From: Streptomyces apocyni
GTDB lineage: Bacteria > Actinomycetota > Actinomycetes > Streptomycetales > Streptomycetaceae
DNA: 64,000 nucleotides
Direction: 5' to 3'
Assembly (NCBI RefSeq): GCF_009739465.1
Contig: NZ_WHOM01000065.1
Location: 182,293 to 246,292, forward strand
Both the position numbers and the translations under genes were made by a program. Shown piece after piece: positions 1-8,236 of the stretch (positions are counted from its first letter, which is position 1; every line of letters starts with the position of its first letter). The notes beneath the pieces are model-generated. The model saw only the letters and a list, made by a program, of their open reading frames with translations, ran no database searches and had not been told where the DNA came from.

Positions 1-224
1 CCCGGGAAGGCGTTGCGCGCCGAGGTGTACGGCTCGTCGTTGCCGTCGTCGGCTGCCTGCCGCGCGAGCGTGACGGCGTACGCGGCCAGGTCCGGTCCGT
101 CGATCAGCCGTCGGCCGGAGTCGTCCCTGCGGGTGGGAATCCGCTCGGCGTCGGCCCAGCGCCGGACGGTGTCCGGACTGACGCCGAGGAGGCGAGCCGC
201 CTGCTGCGTGGTGTAGGACCGCAT
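1..224 (-). CDS. HTH/TOBE molybdate-type binding protein, N-terminal part (cut by window edge)
   Basis: The first 74 codons are present, read leftwards from an ATG at 224; the rest lies outside the window. The N-terminus has a MerR/excisionase-like helix-turn-helix (TTQQAARLLGVSPDTVRRWAD, split: TTQQAARLLG then VSPDTVRRWAD) followed by a conserved linker ending in SARNAFPG. In streptomycetes this pattern opens small proteins (about 130 residues) that carry a C-terminal TOBE domain binding molybdate or tungstate. The TOBE part is not visible here, so the function is by family resemblance. The frame is strongly GC-biased at third positions. No clear ribosome binding site is seen upstream. Confidence 0.75.
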   Translation of the reverse strand, partial: MRSYTTQQAARLLGVSPDTVRRWADAERIPTRRDDSGRRLIDGPDLAAYAVTLARQAADDGNDEPYTSARNAFP

Positions 225-378
225 GTGCGGCAATGTAGGCAGGTGTGCCTCGCATCTGCAAGGAAGACTGGGTGATGCTCCTGGCAGCTGCGGTGCCCAT
301 CGTACGAAGCCACCAGGCGTACCCGGCGTGCACCTGCCCCACTTCGGAGCGCGCCCTTCCGTTAGAGCGCGTCAGTCC

Positions 379-3120
379 CTAGAGCGCGCCCTTACGCGTC
401 AGATGGTTGAAGAACAGCCACCCCGGCAGCACCGGCAGCCACAGCGTCAACAGCCGGAACAGCAGCACCGCGGGCGCCGCGACCTCCTTGGGCAGCCCGA
501 CCGCGATCAGACCGAACGTCAGCGTCGCCTCAACCGCGCCCACACCGCCGGGTGTCGGCGCCGCCGATCCCAGCGCGTTGCCCGCGAGGAACACCACGGC
601 GACGCTGGCGAGGCTGACCGAGGCGGCGCCCTCGGGCGAGAACGCCTTGATCGACGCGTGCAGGCACATCACGAACAGGCTGGTCAGCAGCAGCATCCCG
701 CCGATCCCGGCCAGCAGCTTCTGCGGCCGCTGGAATACGTCGAGCATGCGCGGCACCACACCGGCGAACAGCGACCGTACGCGCGTGGCCACGAACTTCC
801 GCAGGAACGGAATCGCGGTCACCACCAGCACCAGCACCGCCGCCGTCAGCAGCCCGGCGATCACCGTGCGGGACGGCGCGAAGTCCGGGGTCTTCTCCAC
901 CCCGGTGAGATAGCCGAAGGTCAGCAGCAGCACGATGTGCGAGCCGAGCCCGAAGAGCTGCGAGGCGCCGACACTCGCCACCGCGAGCCCGGAGCGCACC
1001 CCGGACCGCTGCAGAAAGCGCGTGTTCAGCGCGACGCCGCCGACCGCGGCCGGTGCCACGATCTTGACGAACGACCCGGCGACCTGCGCGGACACCGTCC
1101 GCAGGAACGACACCCGCTCCGGCACGAACCCCAGCAGGCTGGTCGCCGCCGCGAAGTAGGTCAGCGCCGAGAACAACGCGGCGGCCGCCACCCAGCCCCA
1201 CTTGGCCTGGGCGAACAGCTCGCCGAAGTCGATGTCCGTCAGCTGGGTGAGCAGGAAGTACGCGCCGAACGCACCGGCGATGAAACTGATCAGCGTGCGC
1301 GGCTTGATCCGCTCCAGCCGGGCGGGCTCGACCGGAGCCTGCGGCTTGATCCGCAGCACCTCGTGGCGGATCTGGGTGAGCAGATCCTCCTCGCGGGCCT
1401 CGCTGAGCGCCGCCTCCATCGCCCGTTTCTCGAGCGCCTTCTCCGCCTTCAGGGCCTTACGATCGAGCGTGCCGTGCTCGCCGTGGCGCGCCTTCTTCGC
1501 TCGGTCCGTCGCCTCGAGGACCGCCTCACGCTCACGCTGCGCCCGCTCGCGCCCCAGCCTGCGCAGCGTGGAGCGGGTGTGCCGGGACAGGGCGAGAGGC
1601 TGTAGCAGCGGCATACAGTCGGCGATCGTGTCCGGGCCGAGCACCTCAAGCGCCGCGTCGGCCGCGCGCTCCGCCCCCGTACGCAGCCCGAAGGTGGTCA
1701 GCAGCTGGGCGATGTCCATCCGCAGCAGCAGGTCACCCGCGGCGATCTCGCCGCCGCGCAGATCGGTGATGATGACCTTGCCGGAACGATCCACCAGGAT
1801 CGCGTCGCCCTCCAGCCTGCGGTGCGCGATACGCCGTGACTGGAGCGCCTTCACCTGCCGCCAGGTGTCGCGCATCAGCCCGTCGGTGATCTCGTCGTCG
1901 CCGAGCTGGTCGAGGGAGCGGCCGCCGAGGTGCTCGTAGACCAGCATCACCGCGTCCGGGCCCAGCTCGGAGGTCGCGATCAGCTTGGGCGCGTTGGCAC
2001 CGGCCGCGATCGCCGCGTAGGCGAGGAGTGCCTCCTGCTCCAGGGCCTGGCGCAGGGACTGCAGGCTGCGCCGGGTGGTGATGCCGCGCAGCGTGACGCG
2101 GCGCCACACCCGGTAGAAGAATCCCTGGGCCTGCTGCTCCCGGTCCACCACCGTGATGTCCAGGGGTGGACCGTCCTCCAGGGTCACGAAGTACCGTCTG
2201 CCCCGGTCGCCGAGGTCGGGCGCGTGCGGCAGGTCCTCGGCGCGTACCGCGCTGATCGGGTGGAAGCCGACGTGCCGCAGCCCGGCCAGCAGGTGCTGGC
2301 CGGTGGGCCGGACATTGGGGGAGCCGACCGCGTACATCGTCCCGTAGGCGACGGTCCAGCCGATCAGCACCGTGAGGATGATCGAGAACGGTGTGGTGTA
2401 GCCGACGATCAGCATCGACACCGCGTCCAGCAGCAGCACCGTCCACAGCAGCACCCGCCAGCGCGGCCTGCGGGCCATGCCGACGGCCGTCATATAGGCG
2501 ATGACGGGCGCGAGGTAGCCGTGCACCGGTGCGGTCAGGTCGCCTATGGCGCCGGTCGGTGACTGGCGGGTCAGGGCGTCCTGGATCGCGTCCGGAGCGC
2601 CCTGGGTCACCCACAGGTCGGTGGCGAGCGTCACGCCGTGCGCGAGGACCGCCGCCAGCACGCCGTCGGCGATGCGCAGCCCGTCGCGTTTGATCAGCCG
2701 CTCGATGGCGAAGGCGACCGGGACCAGCAGTACGGCGATGCTGGAGGCCAGCCCGGCGAACTTGCTCAGCAGGTCGGGAGCCCGCCCGGTCCCCTTGGTG
2801 ATGTCCTCTTCGAGGCCCGCGGCGGTGCCGTGCGCGAACCCGGCGATGGCCAGCACCAGGGCGATCCCGAGGAGGCCGACGAGCATCCGCATCAGGTCGG
2901 ACGGTCGGTGGACGCGTGCGGGCAGCAGGGGCTCGTCGCGCTCTAGCTGGTCGATGCGGGCTTCGGGTTCGCCCCGTTCCCCTTGGTCGTCGCGGTCGTC
3001 GCGGTGGTCGCGGTGGTCGCAGTCGTCGCGGTCCGGGCGCGGCAGAGCCTCAGGGGTGCGCTCGCTGTCGCGAGACGGCTCGCCCTGAGTCCGCTCTGTC
3101 TCTTCTTGCTTTCGTATCAC
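379..3120 (-). CDS. Large membrane protein with pseudokinase-like middle and lysylphosphatidylglycerol synthase/flippase-like C-terminus
   Basis: A 913-residue protein starting at GTG 3120. A charged Asp/Arg-rich cytoplasmic tail (about 1-70) is followed by a first membrane block (about 80-270, some six helices). A soluble middle (about 330-520) resembles a RIO/lipopolysaccharide-kinase fold: the catalytic-loop region reads HRRLEGDAILVD and the metal-loop region ITDLRGGE. A basic, coiled-coil-like stretch follows, and then a UPF0104/MprF-type flippase block of about seven helices containing GNALGSAAPTPGGVGAVE. This architecture is known in actinobacteria as a lysylphosphatidylglycerol synthase transmembrane-domain protein; no aminoacyl-transferase domain is present, so lipid movement rather than lipid lysylation is the better guess. 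The HRD Asp is replaced by Arg, which argues for a non-catalytic kinase domain. Confidence 0.8.
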   Translation of the reverse strand: MIRKQEETERTQGEPSRDSERTPEALPRPDRDDCDHRDHRDDRDDQGERGEPEARIDQLERDEPLLPARVHRPSDLMRMLVGLLGIALVLAIAGFAHGTAAGLEEDITKGTGRAPDLLSKFAGLASSIAVLLVPVAFAIERLIKRDGLRIADGVLAAVLAHGVTLATDLWVTQGAPDAIQDALTRQSPTGAIGDLTAPVHGYLAPVIAYMTAVGMARRPRWRVLLWTVLLLDAVSMLIVGYTTPFSIILTVLIGWTVAYGTMYAVGSPNVRPTGQHLLAGLRHVGFHPISAVRAEDLPHAPDLGDRGRRYFVTLEDGPPLDITVVDREQQAQGFFYRVWRRVTLRGITTRRSLQSLRQALEQEALLAYAAIAAGANAPKLIATSELGPDAVMLVYEHLGGRSLDQLGDDEITDGLMRDTWRQVKALQSRRIAHRRLEGDAILVDRSGKVIITDLRGGEIAAGDLLLRMDIAQLLTTFGLRTGAERAADAALEVLGPDTIADCMPLLQPLALSRHTRSTLRRLGRERAQREREAVLEATDRAKKARHGEHGTLDRKALKAEKALEKRAMEAALSEAREEDLLTQIRHEVLRIKPQAPVEPARLERIKPRTLISFIAGAFGAYFLLTQLTDIDFGELFAQAKWGWVAAAALFSALTYFAAATSLLGFVPERVSFLRTVSAQVAGSFVKIVAPAAVGGVALNTRFLQRSGVRSGLAVASVGASQLFGLGSHIVLLLTFGYLTGVEKTPDFAPSRTVIAGLLTAAVLVLVVTAIPFLRKFVATRVRSLFAGVVPRMLDVFQRPQKLLAGIGGMLLLTSLFVMCLHASIKAFSPEGAASVSLASVAVVFLAGNALGSAAPTPGGVGAVEATLTFGLIAVGLPKEVAAPAVLLFRLLTLWLPVLPGWLFFNHLTRKGAL

Positions 3121-3248
3121 CAGTCACCGCCCGCACGATGGTGGCACGACCCGTCGTGGGACGTGGCCTCGAGGGGGCGTTCGTGGGCCCTGATGTGCTG
3201 CTGGCCACACTGTCGGAATACTGATGAGGCTACGGAAGGATAAGTCGG

Positions 3249-3677
3249 ATGAGCGAGCAGCGCCCGTCGGAACCGCCAGAGCTGCCGGAGTACGCGGAGC
3301 GGGTCCTGGAGGTCGCGGAGCTGATCCCGGCCGGGCGCGTCATGACGTACGGAGATATCGCCGAGTGGCTCGGCGCGGGCGGCCCGCGCCAGGTGGGGCG
3401 TGTGATGGCGCTCTACGGCGGGGCCGTGCCGTGGTGGCGCGTGGTCCGGGCGGACGGCGTACCGCTGCCCAGCCACGAGGTGCGCGCCCTGGAGCGGTAC
3501 CGCGCCGAGGCCACCCCGCTGCGGACCACGGGCGACGGCGGGCACCGCATCGACATGCGCCGGGCGCGCTGGGACGGCGCGGGTGGCGGTGACGGCGGCG
3601 GGGCGCCCGACGGCGGGGCGGACGGCTGCGAGGCAGACGACGGCGGGGCGGACGGCGGCGGGCAGGTTCACACCTGA
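3249..3677 (+). CDS. Alkyltransferase-like protein (MGMT family, no active-site Cys)
   Basis: A 142-residue protein of the O6-alkylguanine alkyltransferase-like (ATL) group. The family core is seen as AGRVMTYGDIAEWLG, RQVGRVMA and AVPWWRVVRADG. In true MGMT the motif is PCHRV; here it is PWWRV, so the acceptor cysteine is a tryptophan. ATL proteins bind alkylated guanine, flip it out and hand the lesion to nucleotide excision repair rather than repairing it. The C-terminal 35 residues are a Gly/Asp/Ala-rich tail coded by imperfect GGCGGGG repeats. An AGGA site lies before the ATG. It precedes adnA, as the mycobacterial homologue does near adnAB. Confidence 0.88.
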   Translation: MSEQRPSEPPELPEYAERVLEVAELIPAGRVMTYGDIAEWLGAGGPRQVGRVMALYGGAVPWWRVVRADGVPLPSHEVRALERYRAEATPLRTTGDGGHRIDMRRARWDGAGGGDGGGAPDGGADGCEADDGGADGGGQVHT

Positions 3678-3906
3678 CAGCTTCCGCCATCCCGACCCCG
3701 TACGGGCGATCGGTGGCCCGTCCGGGCGAACTGGCGAAGGCGGCCGAAGCGCCGCATCCCACCCCCCGACTGGCGTAGCGTCGAGCCCGGCGGTCACTCC
3801 ACCGCCGCCCCGCACACCGGACGCCCCGCGCCCCACGGTCACCAGGCCGCCACCGCGCGCGGGGCCGCTCCGCACCCCGTACACCCACCAGGACCGGCGA
3901 ACCACA

Positions 3907-6900
3907 GTGAGCTCCTCTTCTTCCACTCGGCGCCTGCCGCACCCCTCCGCACGGCAGGGGAGCCCCAGCGCGTACCGACTGGTGCGCACACCGCCGATCC
4001 AGGCGGGCCCCCCTCGTCTGGACGCGGGTCAGCGGGCTGTGGTTGACCATGTGGACGGCCCGCTGCTGGTGCTGGCCGGTCCGGGAACGGGGAAGACCAC
4101 CACGCTGGTGGAGGCCGTGGCCGCGCGGATTGCCAAGGGTACGGACCCGGAGCGTGTGCTGGTGCTGACTTTCAGCCGCAAGGCCGCGGCCGAGCTGCGG
4201 GATCGGATGGCGCTGCGGATCGGGGCGGCGTCCGCTCCGCAGGCGACCACGTTTCACTCGTTCTGCTACGCGCTGGTCCGTGCGCACCAGGACGCCGATC
4301 TGTTCAGGGAGCCGCTCCGCCTCCTCTCGGGCCCGGAGCAGGACGTCGTCGTACGTGAGCTGCTGGCCGGTGAGGTGGAGCTGGCGAAAGACGGCCACGC
4401 GCGCGTGCGGTGGCCTGACGAGCTGCGGGCGTGCCTGACGACGCGCGGGTTCGCGGACGAGGTGCGCGCGGTGCTGGCGCGCAGCCGTGAGCTGGGGCTC
4501 GGCCCCGGGGCGCTGGCCGACTTCGCCCGCCGTATCGGACGCCCGGACTGGGACGCGGCCGCGGCCTTCCTCGCCGAGTACCTGGACGTGCTCGACGCGC
4601 AGGGCGTACTCGACTACGCGGAGCTGGTCCACCGCGCGGTGCTGCTGGCCCGCCGCGCCGAGGTCGCCGCGCAGCTGACCGCCCGCTATGACGCGGTGTA
4701 CGTCGACGAGTACCAGGACACCGACCCGTCCCAGGTGCGGTTGCTGCACGCGCTGACCGGCCTCGCGCCGGGCGGCCGGGCGACGCGGTCCAGCGGGCGG
4801 ACCCTGGTCGCGTTCGGCGATCCGGACCAGTCGATCTACGCGTTCCGTGGCGCCGATGTGAACGGCATCCTGGAGTTCCCCGACGCCTTCCGCCGCGCGG
4901 ACGGGAGCCCGGCGCCGGTCGAGGTCCTGACCACGTCGCGCCGCGCGGGCGCGGGGCTGCTGGCCGCGACCCGCCTGGTCACGCGCCGGATGCCGATGAC
5001 CCGGCTGCCCGCGGAGCGGGTCCGCCGCCACCGTGAGCTGACCCCGGTCAGGGACGGCGGCACGGTGGAGGTCTACACGTACCCCACCCCCGGCACCGAA
5101 CTCGACAACATCGCGGACATCGTCCGCCGGGCCCACCTCGAGGACGGCGTCCCCTGGCGCGACATGGCCGTCCTGGTCCGCGCGGGCGGCCGCACCATCC
5201 CAGCGGTCCGCCGCGCCCTCACCGCGGCGGGCGTCCCCCTGGACATCGACGGCGACGACCTTCCCCTGCGCCACGAGCCAGCGGTCGCCCCCCTCCTGAC
5301 GGCCCTCCGCGCAGCCGCCACCGCCACCGCTACCGCCGCCACTGCCACGGCGACAGCCACCGCCACCGCCGCAGCCCCAGAACCCGCCCCGGAGGCTGCC
5401 GGGTCATGGCTGGATACCGAGACCGCTCTCGCGTTGCTTGGCTCTCCGCTCGCCGGGCTGGACGCCGCTGACCTGCGTCGGCTGGGGCGGGCGCTGCGCG
5501 AGGAGGAGCGGGCCGCCGGGAATCGTCTGCCGCCGCCGTCCGACGAACTGCTCACGCGGGCGGTCGCCGAGCCGGAGCGGCTGACCGCGCACGATCCCAC
5601 CTACGCGCGCGGCGCGCAGCGCCTCGGCGAACTGCTCCGCGGGGCCCGCGAGCTGCTCGCCGCGGGCGGCACGGCGGAAGAGGCCCTGTGGGAGCTGTGG
5701 AACGGCACCCCCTGGCCAAACCGCCTACAGCGCGCCGCACACCGCGGCGGCGCGGCGGGGCGCAACGCCGACCGCGACCTCGACGCGGTGTGCGCCCTGT
5801 TCGCGACCGCGGCGCGCGCGGAGGAGCGCACCGGTGGCCGTGGCGCCCTCAACTTCCTCGAGGAGGTCGAGGCGCAGGACATCGCCGCCGACACCCTCAC
5901 CCAGCGCGCCGTACGCCCTGACGGCGTACGCCTGATGACCGCACACCGCGCCAAGGGCCTGCAATGGCGCGTCGTGGTCGTCGCGGGCGTCCAGGAGGGC
6001 CTGTGGCCGGACCTCAGACGCCGCGGCTCGCTCCTCGAAGCGGACCGGATCGGCCGCGACGGTCTCGCCGAGCCGCTCACCCCCGGCGCGCTGCTCGCCG
6101 AGGAGCGCCGCCTGTTCTACGTCGCCGCCACACGCGCGCGTGAGCGCCTGGTCGTCACCGCCGTCAAGGCCCCGGCGGACGACGGCGACCAGCCCTCACG
6201 CTTCCTCACCGAACTTGGCGTCACCCCGAAGGACGTCACGGCCCGCCCCCGCCGCCCGCTGTCCGTCGCCGCGCTCGTCGCCGAGCTACGCGCCACCACC
6301 GTCGACCCCCGGGTCTCCGGCCCCCTGCGCGAGGCCGCCGCGCGGCGCCTCGCCCGGCTGGCCGCGCTCAGCGACGACGAGGGCCGCCCCCTCGTGCCGT
6401 CCGCGCACCCGTACCGCTGGTGGGGCATGTACGAGCCGACGCACAGCGAGATCCCGCTACGGGACAGGGACCGGCCCGTCGCACTCTCCGGCAGCGCCCT
6501 GGACCAGCTCGCCAACACCTGCTCCCTCCAGTGGTTCCTCGGCCGCGAGGTCAAGGCGGACGCCCCGGCGACCGCCGCCCAGGGCTTCGGCAACGTCGTC
6601 CACGTACTGGCCGACGAGGTCGCGTCCGGCCGTACCCCCGCCGACCTCGCCGTCCTCATGGAGCGGCTGGACTCGGTCTGGGACGCGCTCGCCTTCGACG
6701 CCCCCTGGAAGTCGGCTCAGGAGAAAGACCACGCGCGCGTGGCGCTTGAACGCTTCCTCCAGTGGCATGTGAGCGACCGCGCGGGCCGCACCCCGCTCGC
6801 CAGCGAGCGGGACTTCGATGTGACCCTTGGCGCGGGCCCGTACGAGGTACGGGTGCGCGGCTCCATGGACCGTGTGGAGACCGACGCCGAGGGCCGCGCC

Positions 6901-7278
6901 TACGTGGTCGACTTCAAGACCGGCAAGCACGCGCCCACCGCCGCCGACGTCGCCCGCCACCCCCAGCTCGCCGTCTACCAGCTGGCCGTCCGTGAGGGCG
7001 CGCTCGACGAGTCCTTCGACGGTCTGCGCCCGCCGCCCGGCGGCGCCGAACTGGTGCAGCTGCGCCAGGCCGCGGCCAAACGCGACGGCGGCGACACCCT
7101 GCCGAAGGTGCAGGCCCAGGAGCCGCTGTCCGGCGACTGGGTCGGCGAGCTGCTCGCCACAGCGGCGGGCAAGGTGCTCGACGAACGCTTCACCCCGGCC
7201 ACCGGCCAGCACTGCACCCACTGCGCCTTCCGTGCCTCGTGCAGCGCCCGGCCGGAGGGCCGCCACATCGTCGAGTAA
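3907..7278 (+). CDS. adnA: AdnA-type helicase-nuclease subunit
   Basis: About 1123 residues from GTG 3907; the frame is open further upstream but that part overlaps the ATL gene and looks non-coding. The UvrD-like motor has Walker A GPGTGKTTT (about 58), Walker B VYVDEYQDTD, and the late motif RLMTAHRAKGLQW. The RecB-like nuclease at the C-terminus shows the YVVDFKTG metal motif (about 1003) and QLAVYQLAV. Four cysteines at about 872, 1103, 1106 and 1112 give C-(230)-C-x2-C-x5-C, the iron-sulfur staple arrangement known from AddB-type nucleases. With AdnB it should form the actinobacterial double-strand-break resection motor that replaces RecBCD. A low-complexity Ala/Thr stretch coded near 5308-5390 sits between motor motifs. 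It is placed as AdnA because it is first in the pair, as in mycobacteria. Confidence 0.9.
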   Translation: MSSSSSTRRLPHPSARQGSPSAYRLVRTPPIQAGPPRLDAGQRAVVDHVDGPLLVLAGPGTGKTTTLVEAVAARIAKGTDPERVLVLTFSRKAAAELRDRMALRIGAASAPQATTFHSFCYALVRAHQDADLFREPLRLLSGPEQDVVVRELLAGEVELAKDGHARVRWPDELRACLTTRGFADEVRAVLARSRELGLGPGALADFARRIGRPDWDAAAAFLAEYLDVLDAQGVLDYAELVHRAVLLARRAEVAAQLTARYDAVYVDEYQDTDPSQVRLLHALTGLAPGGRATRSSGRTLVAFGDPDQSIYAFRGADVNGILEFPDAFRRADGSPAPVEVLTTSRRAGAGLLAATRLVTRRMPMTRLPAERVRRHRELTPVRDGGTVEVYTYPTPGTELDNIADIVRRAHLEDGVPWRDMAVLVRAGGRTIPAVRRALTAAGVPLDIDGDDLPLRHEPAVAPLLTALRAAATATATAATATATATATAAAPEPAPEAAGSWLDTETALALLGSPLAGLDAADLRRLGRALREEERAAGNRLPPPSDELLTRAVAEPERLTAHDPTYARGAQRLGELLRGARELLAAGGTAEEALWELWNGTPWPNRLQRAAHRGGAAGRNADRDLDAVCALFATAARAEERTGGRGALNFLEEVEAQDIAADTLTQRAVRPDGVRLMTAHRAKGLQWRVVVVAGVQEGLWPDLRRRGSLLEADRIGRDGLAEPLTPGALLAEERRLFYVAATRARERLVVTAVKAPADDGDQPSRFLTELGVTPKDVTARPRRPLSVAALVAELRATTVDPRVSGPLREAAARRLARLAALSDDEGRPLVPSAHPYRWWGMYEPTHSEIPLRDRDRPVALSGSALDQLANTCSLQWFLGREVKADAPATAAQGFGNVVHVLADEVASGRTPADLAVLMERLDSVWDALAFDAPWKSAQEKDHARVALERFLQWHVSDRAGRTPLASERDFDVTLGAGPYEVRVRGSMDRVETDAEGRAYVVDFKTGKHAPTAADVARHPQLAVYQLAVREGALDESFDGLRPPPGGAELVQLRQAAAKRDGGDTLPKVQAQEPLSGDWVGELLATAAGKVLDERFTPATGQHCTHCAFRASCSARPEGRHIVE

Positions 7279-7404
7279 CCCGGACGGGGGGTGCCGGATG
7301 GGGTGACCCCACACCGGGTGATCCCGTTCACACGGAGACGGGGGAGCCGGGCCCGGGGTCCGGAACCCCCGTAAAGTGCCCGAGGTTCGCGAAGACAACC
7401 GACA

Positions 7405-7430
7405 GACGAACACGACCGACGAACACGACC
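7405..7430 (+). repeat. 13-bp tandem repeat upstream of the lipoprotein gene
   Basis: Two perfect copies of GACGAACACGACC follow each other, with a third partial copy (GACG), ending 23 bases before the lipoprotein start. The position suggests the 5' untranslated region of that gene. A role is not known. Confidence 0.8.
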
Positions 7431-7453
7431 GACGTATCGGCTAGGAGAAACAC

Positions 7454-8161
7454 ATGGCAGCCCACCGGAAGTACCTGGCGGCGGCGGTGGTCTGCGCGGC
7501 CGCGCTCGTCGGCGTCACCGGCTGCGCGAGCGACGACGCCAAGGACGCGTTCGACGGCAAGAGCGCCGACGCCATCGCCAAGGAGGCCAGCGAGGCCACC
7601 AGCGGAGCCAAGTCCCTCAAGATCGACATCAACGCGACCGAGAACGGCAAGCAGAGCAAGGTCAGCTACGAGGTCGCCGCGTCGGGCGTCTGCAAGGGCA
7701 CCATGGACATGGCGGACGTCGGCAAGGTCGAGCTGATCGCCGTGGACAAGGCGTCCTACACCAGGGGCGGCGATGCCTACCGCGAGCGCGTCCTGGGGGG
7801 CGACAAGGAGGCCGCCAAGAAGTCCGAGGGCAAGTGGCTGAAGGCCCCCGACGAGCAGGCCAAGGCCACCTGCGACCTGGACGCCATGTTCAAGGCATCC
7901 GACCTGAAGGGCGCCGAACGCGGCGACGACTCCGAGGTCAACGGCAAGAAGACGGCCACCCTCGTCAAGGACGGGGCCAGCGGCGAGAAGGTCACATACC
8001 ACGTCGCGACCGAGGGCGATCCGTACTTCGTACGGATCGACAGCAAGAGCGCCACCGGGCCGACCACGCTGACGATCTCCGACTTCGGAAAGAAGTTCCA
8101 GGTCACCGCCCCACCGGCGGACCAGATCTCAGAACTGAAGGACCTCATCAAGGGCTCCTGA
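7454..8161 (+). CDS. Lipoprotein, LppX/LprG-like
   Basis: A 235-residue exported lipoprotein. The signal peptide has KYL, a hydrophobic stretch and the lipobox VTGC, so Cys24 would be lipidated. The mature part is Lys/Asp-rich and organised like actinobacterial LppX/LprAFG-type proteins (SADAIAKEASEATSGAKSLKI near the start, GKWLKAP in the middle, TTLTISDFG near the end), which bind hydrophobic ligands in mycobacteria; the ligand here is unknown. The start is well supported by AGGAG eight bases upstream. The gene separates adnA from adnB, which are usually adjacent, and has its own leader with a tandem repeat. Confidence 0.8.
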   Translation: MAAHRKYLAAAVVCAAALVGVTGCASDDAKDAFDGKSADAIAKEASEATSGAKSLKIDINATENGKQSKVSYEVAASGVCKGTMDMADVGKVELIAVDKASYTRGGDAYRERVLGGDKEAAKKSEGKWLKAPDEQAKATCDLDAMFKASDLKGAERGDDSEVNGKKTATLVKDGASGEKVTYHVATEGDPYFVRIDSKSATGPTTLTISDFGKKFQVTAPPADQISELKDLIKGS

Positions 8162-8220
8162 CCCAGGACGTCACAGCGGTCACCGGCATCCGGCGAGCCC
8201 CGGTTGTCAGTGGCCGCCGC

Positions 8221-8236
8221 TAGCCTCTCTGGGGTG
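8221..8236 (+). promoter_or_regulatory. -10 element giving a leaderless adnB mRNA
   Basis: TAGCCT is followed by seven bases and then GTG 8234. A -10 hexamer at this distance would start transcription at, or one base from, the start codon, and there is no Shine-Dalgarno sequence. This supports GTG 8234 over the in-frame TTG at 8204. Confidence 0.55.

Noticed and set aside
223..1605. Open + strand frame of 460 codons opposite the flippase-like gene
   Set aside because: It is Arg/Gln/His-rich low complexity, an antisense shadow of the strongly GC3-biased gene at 379-3120.
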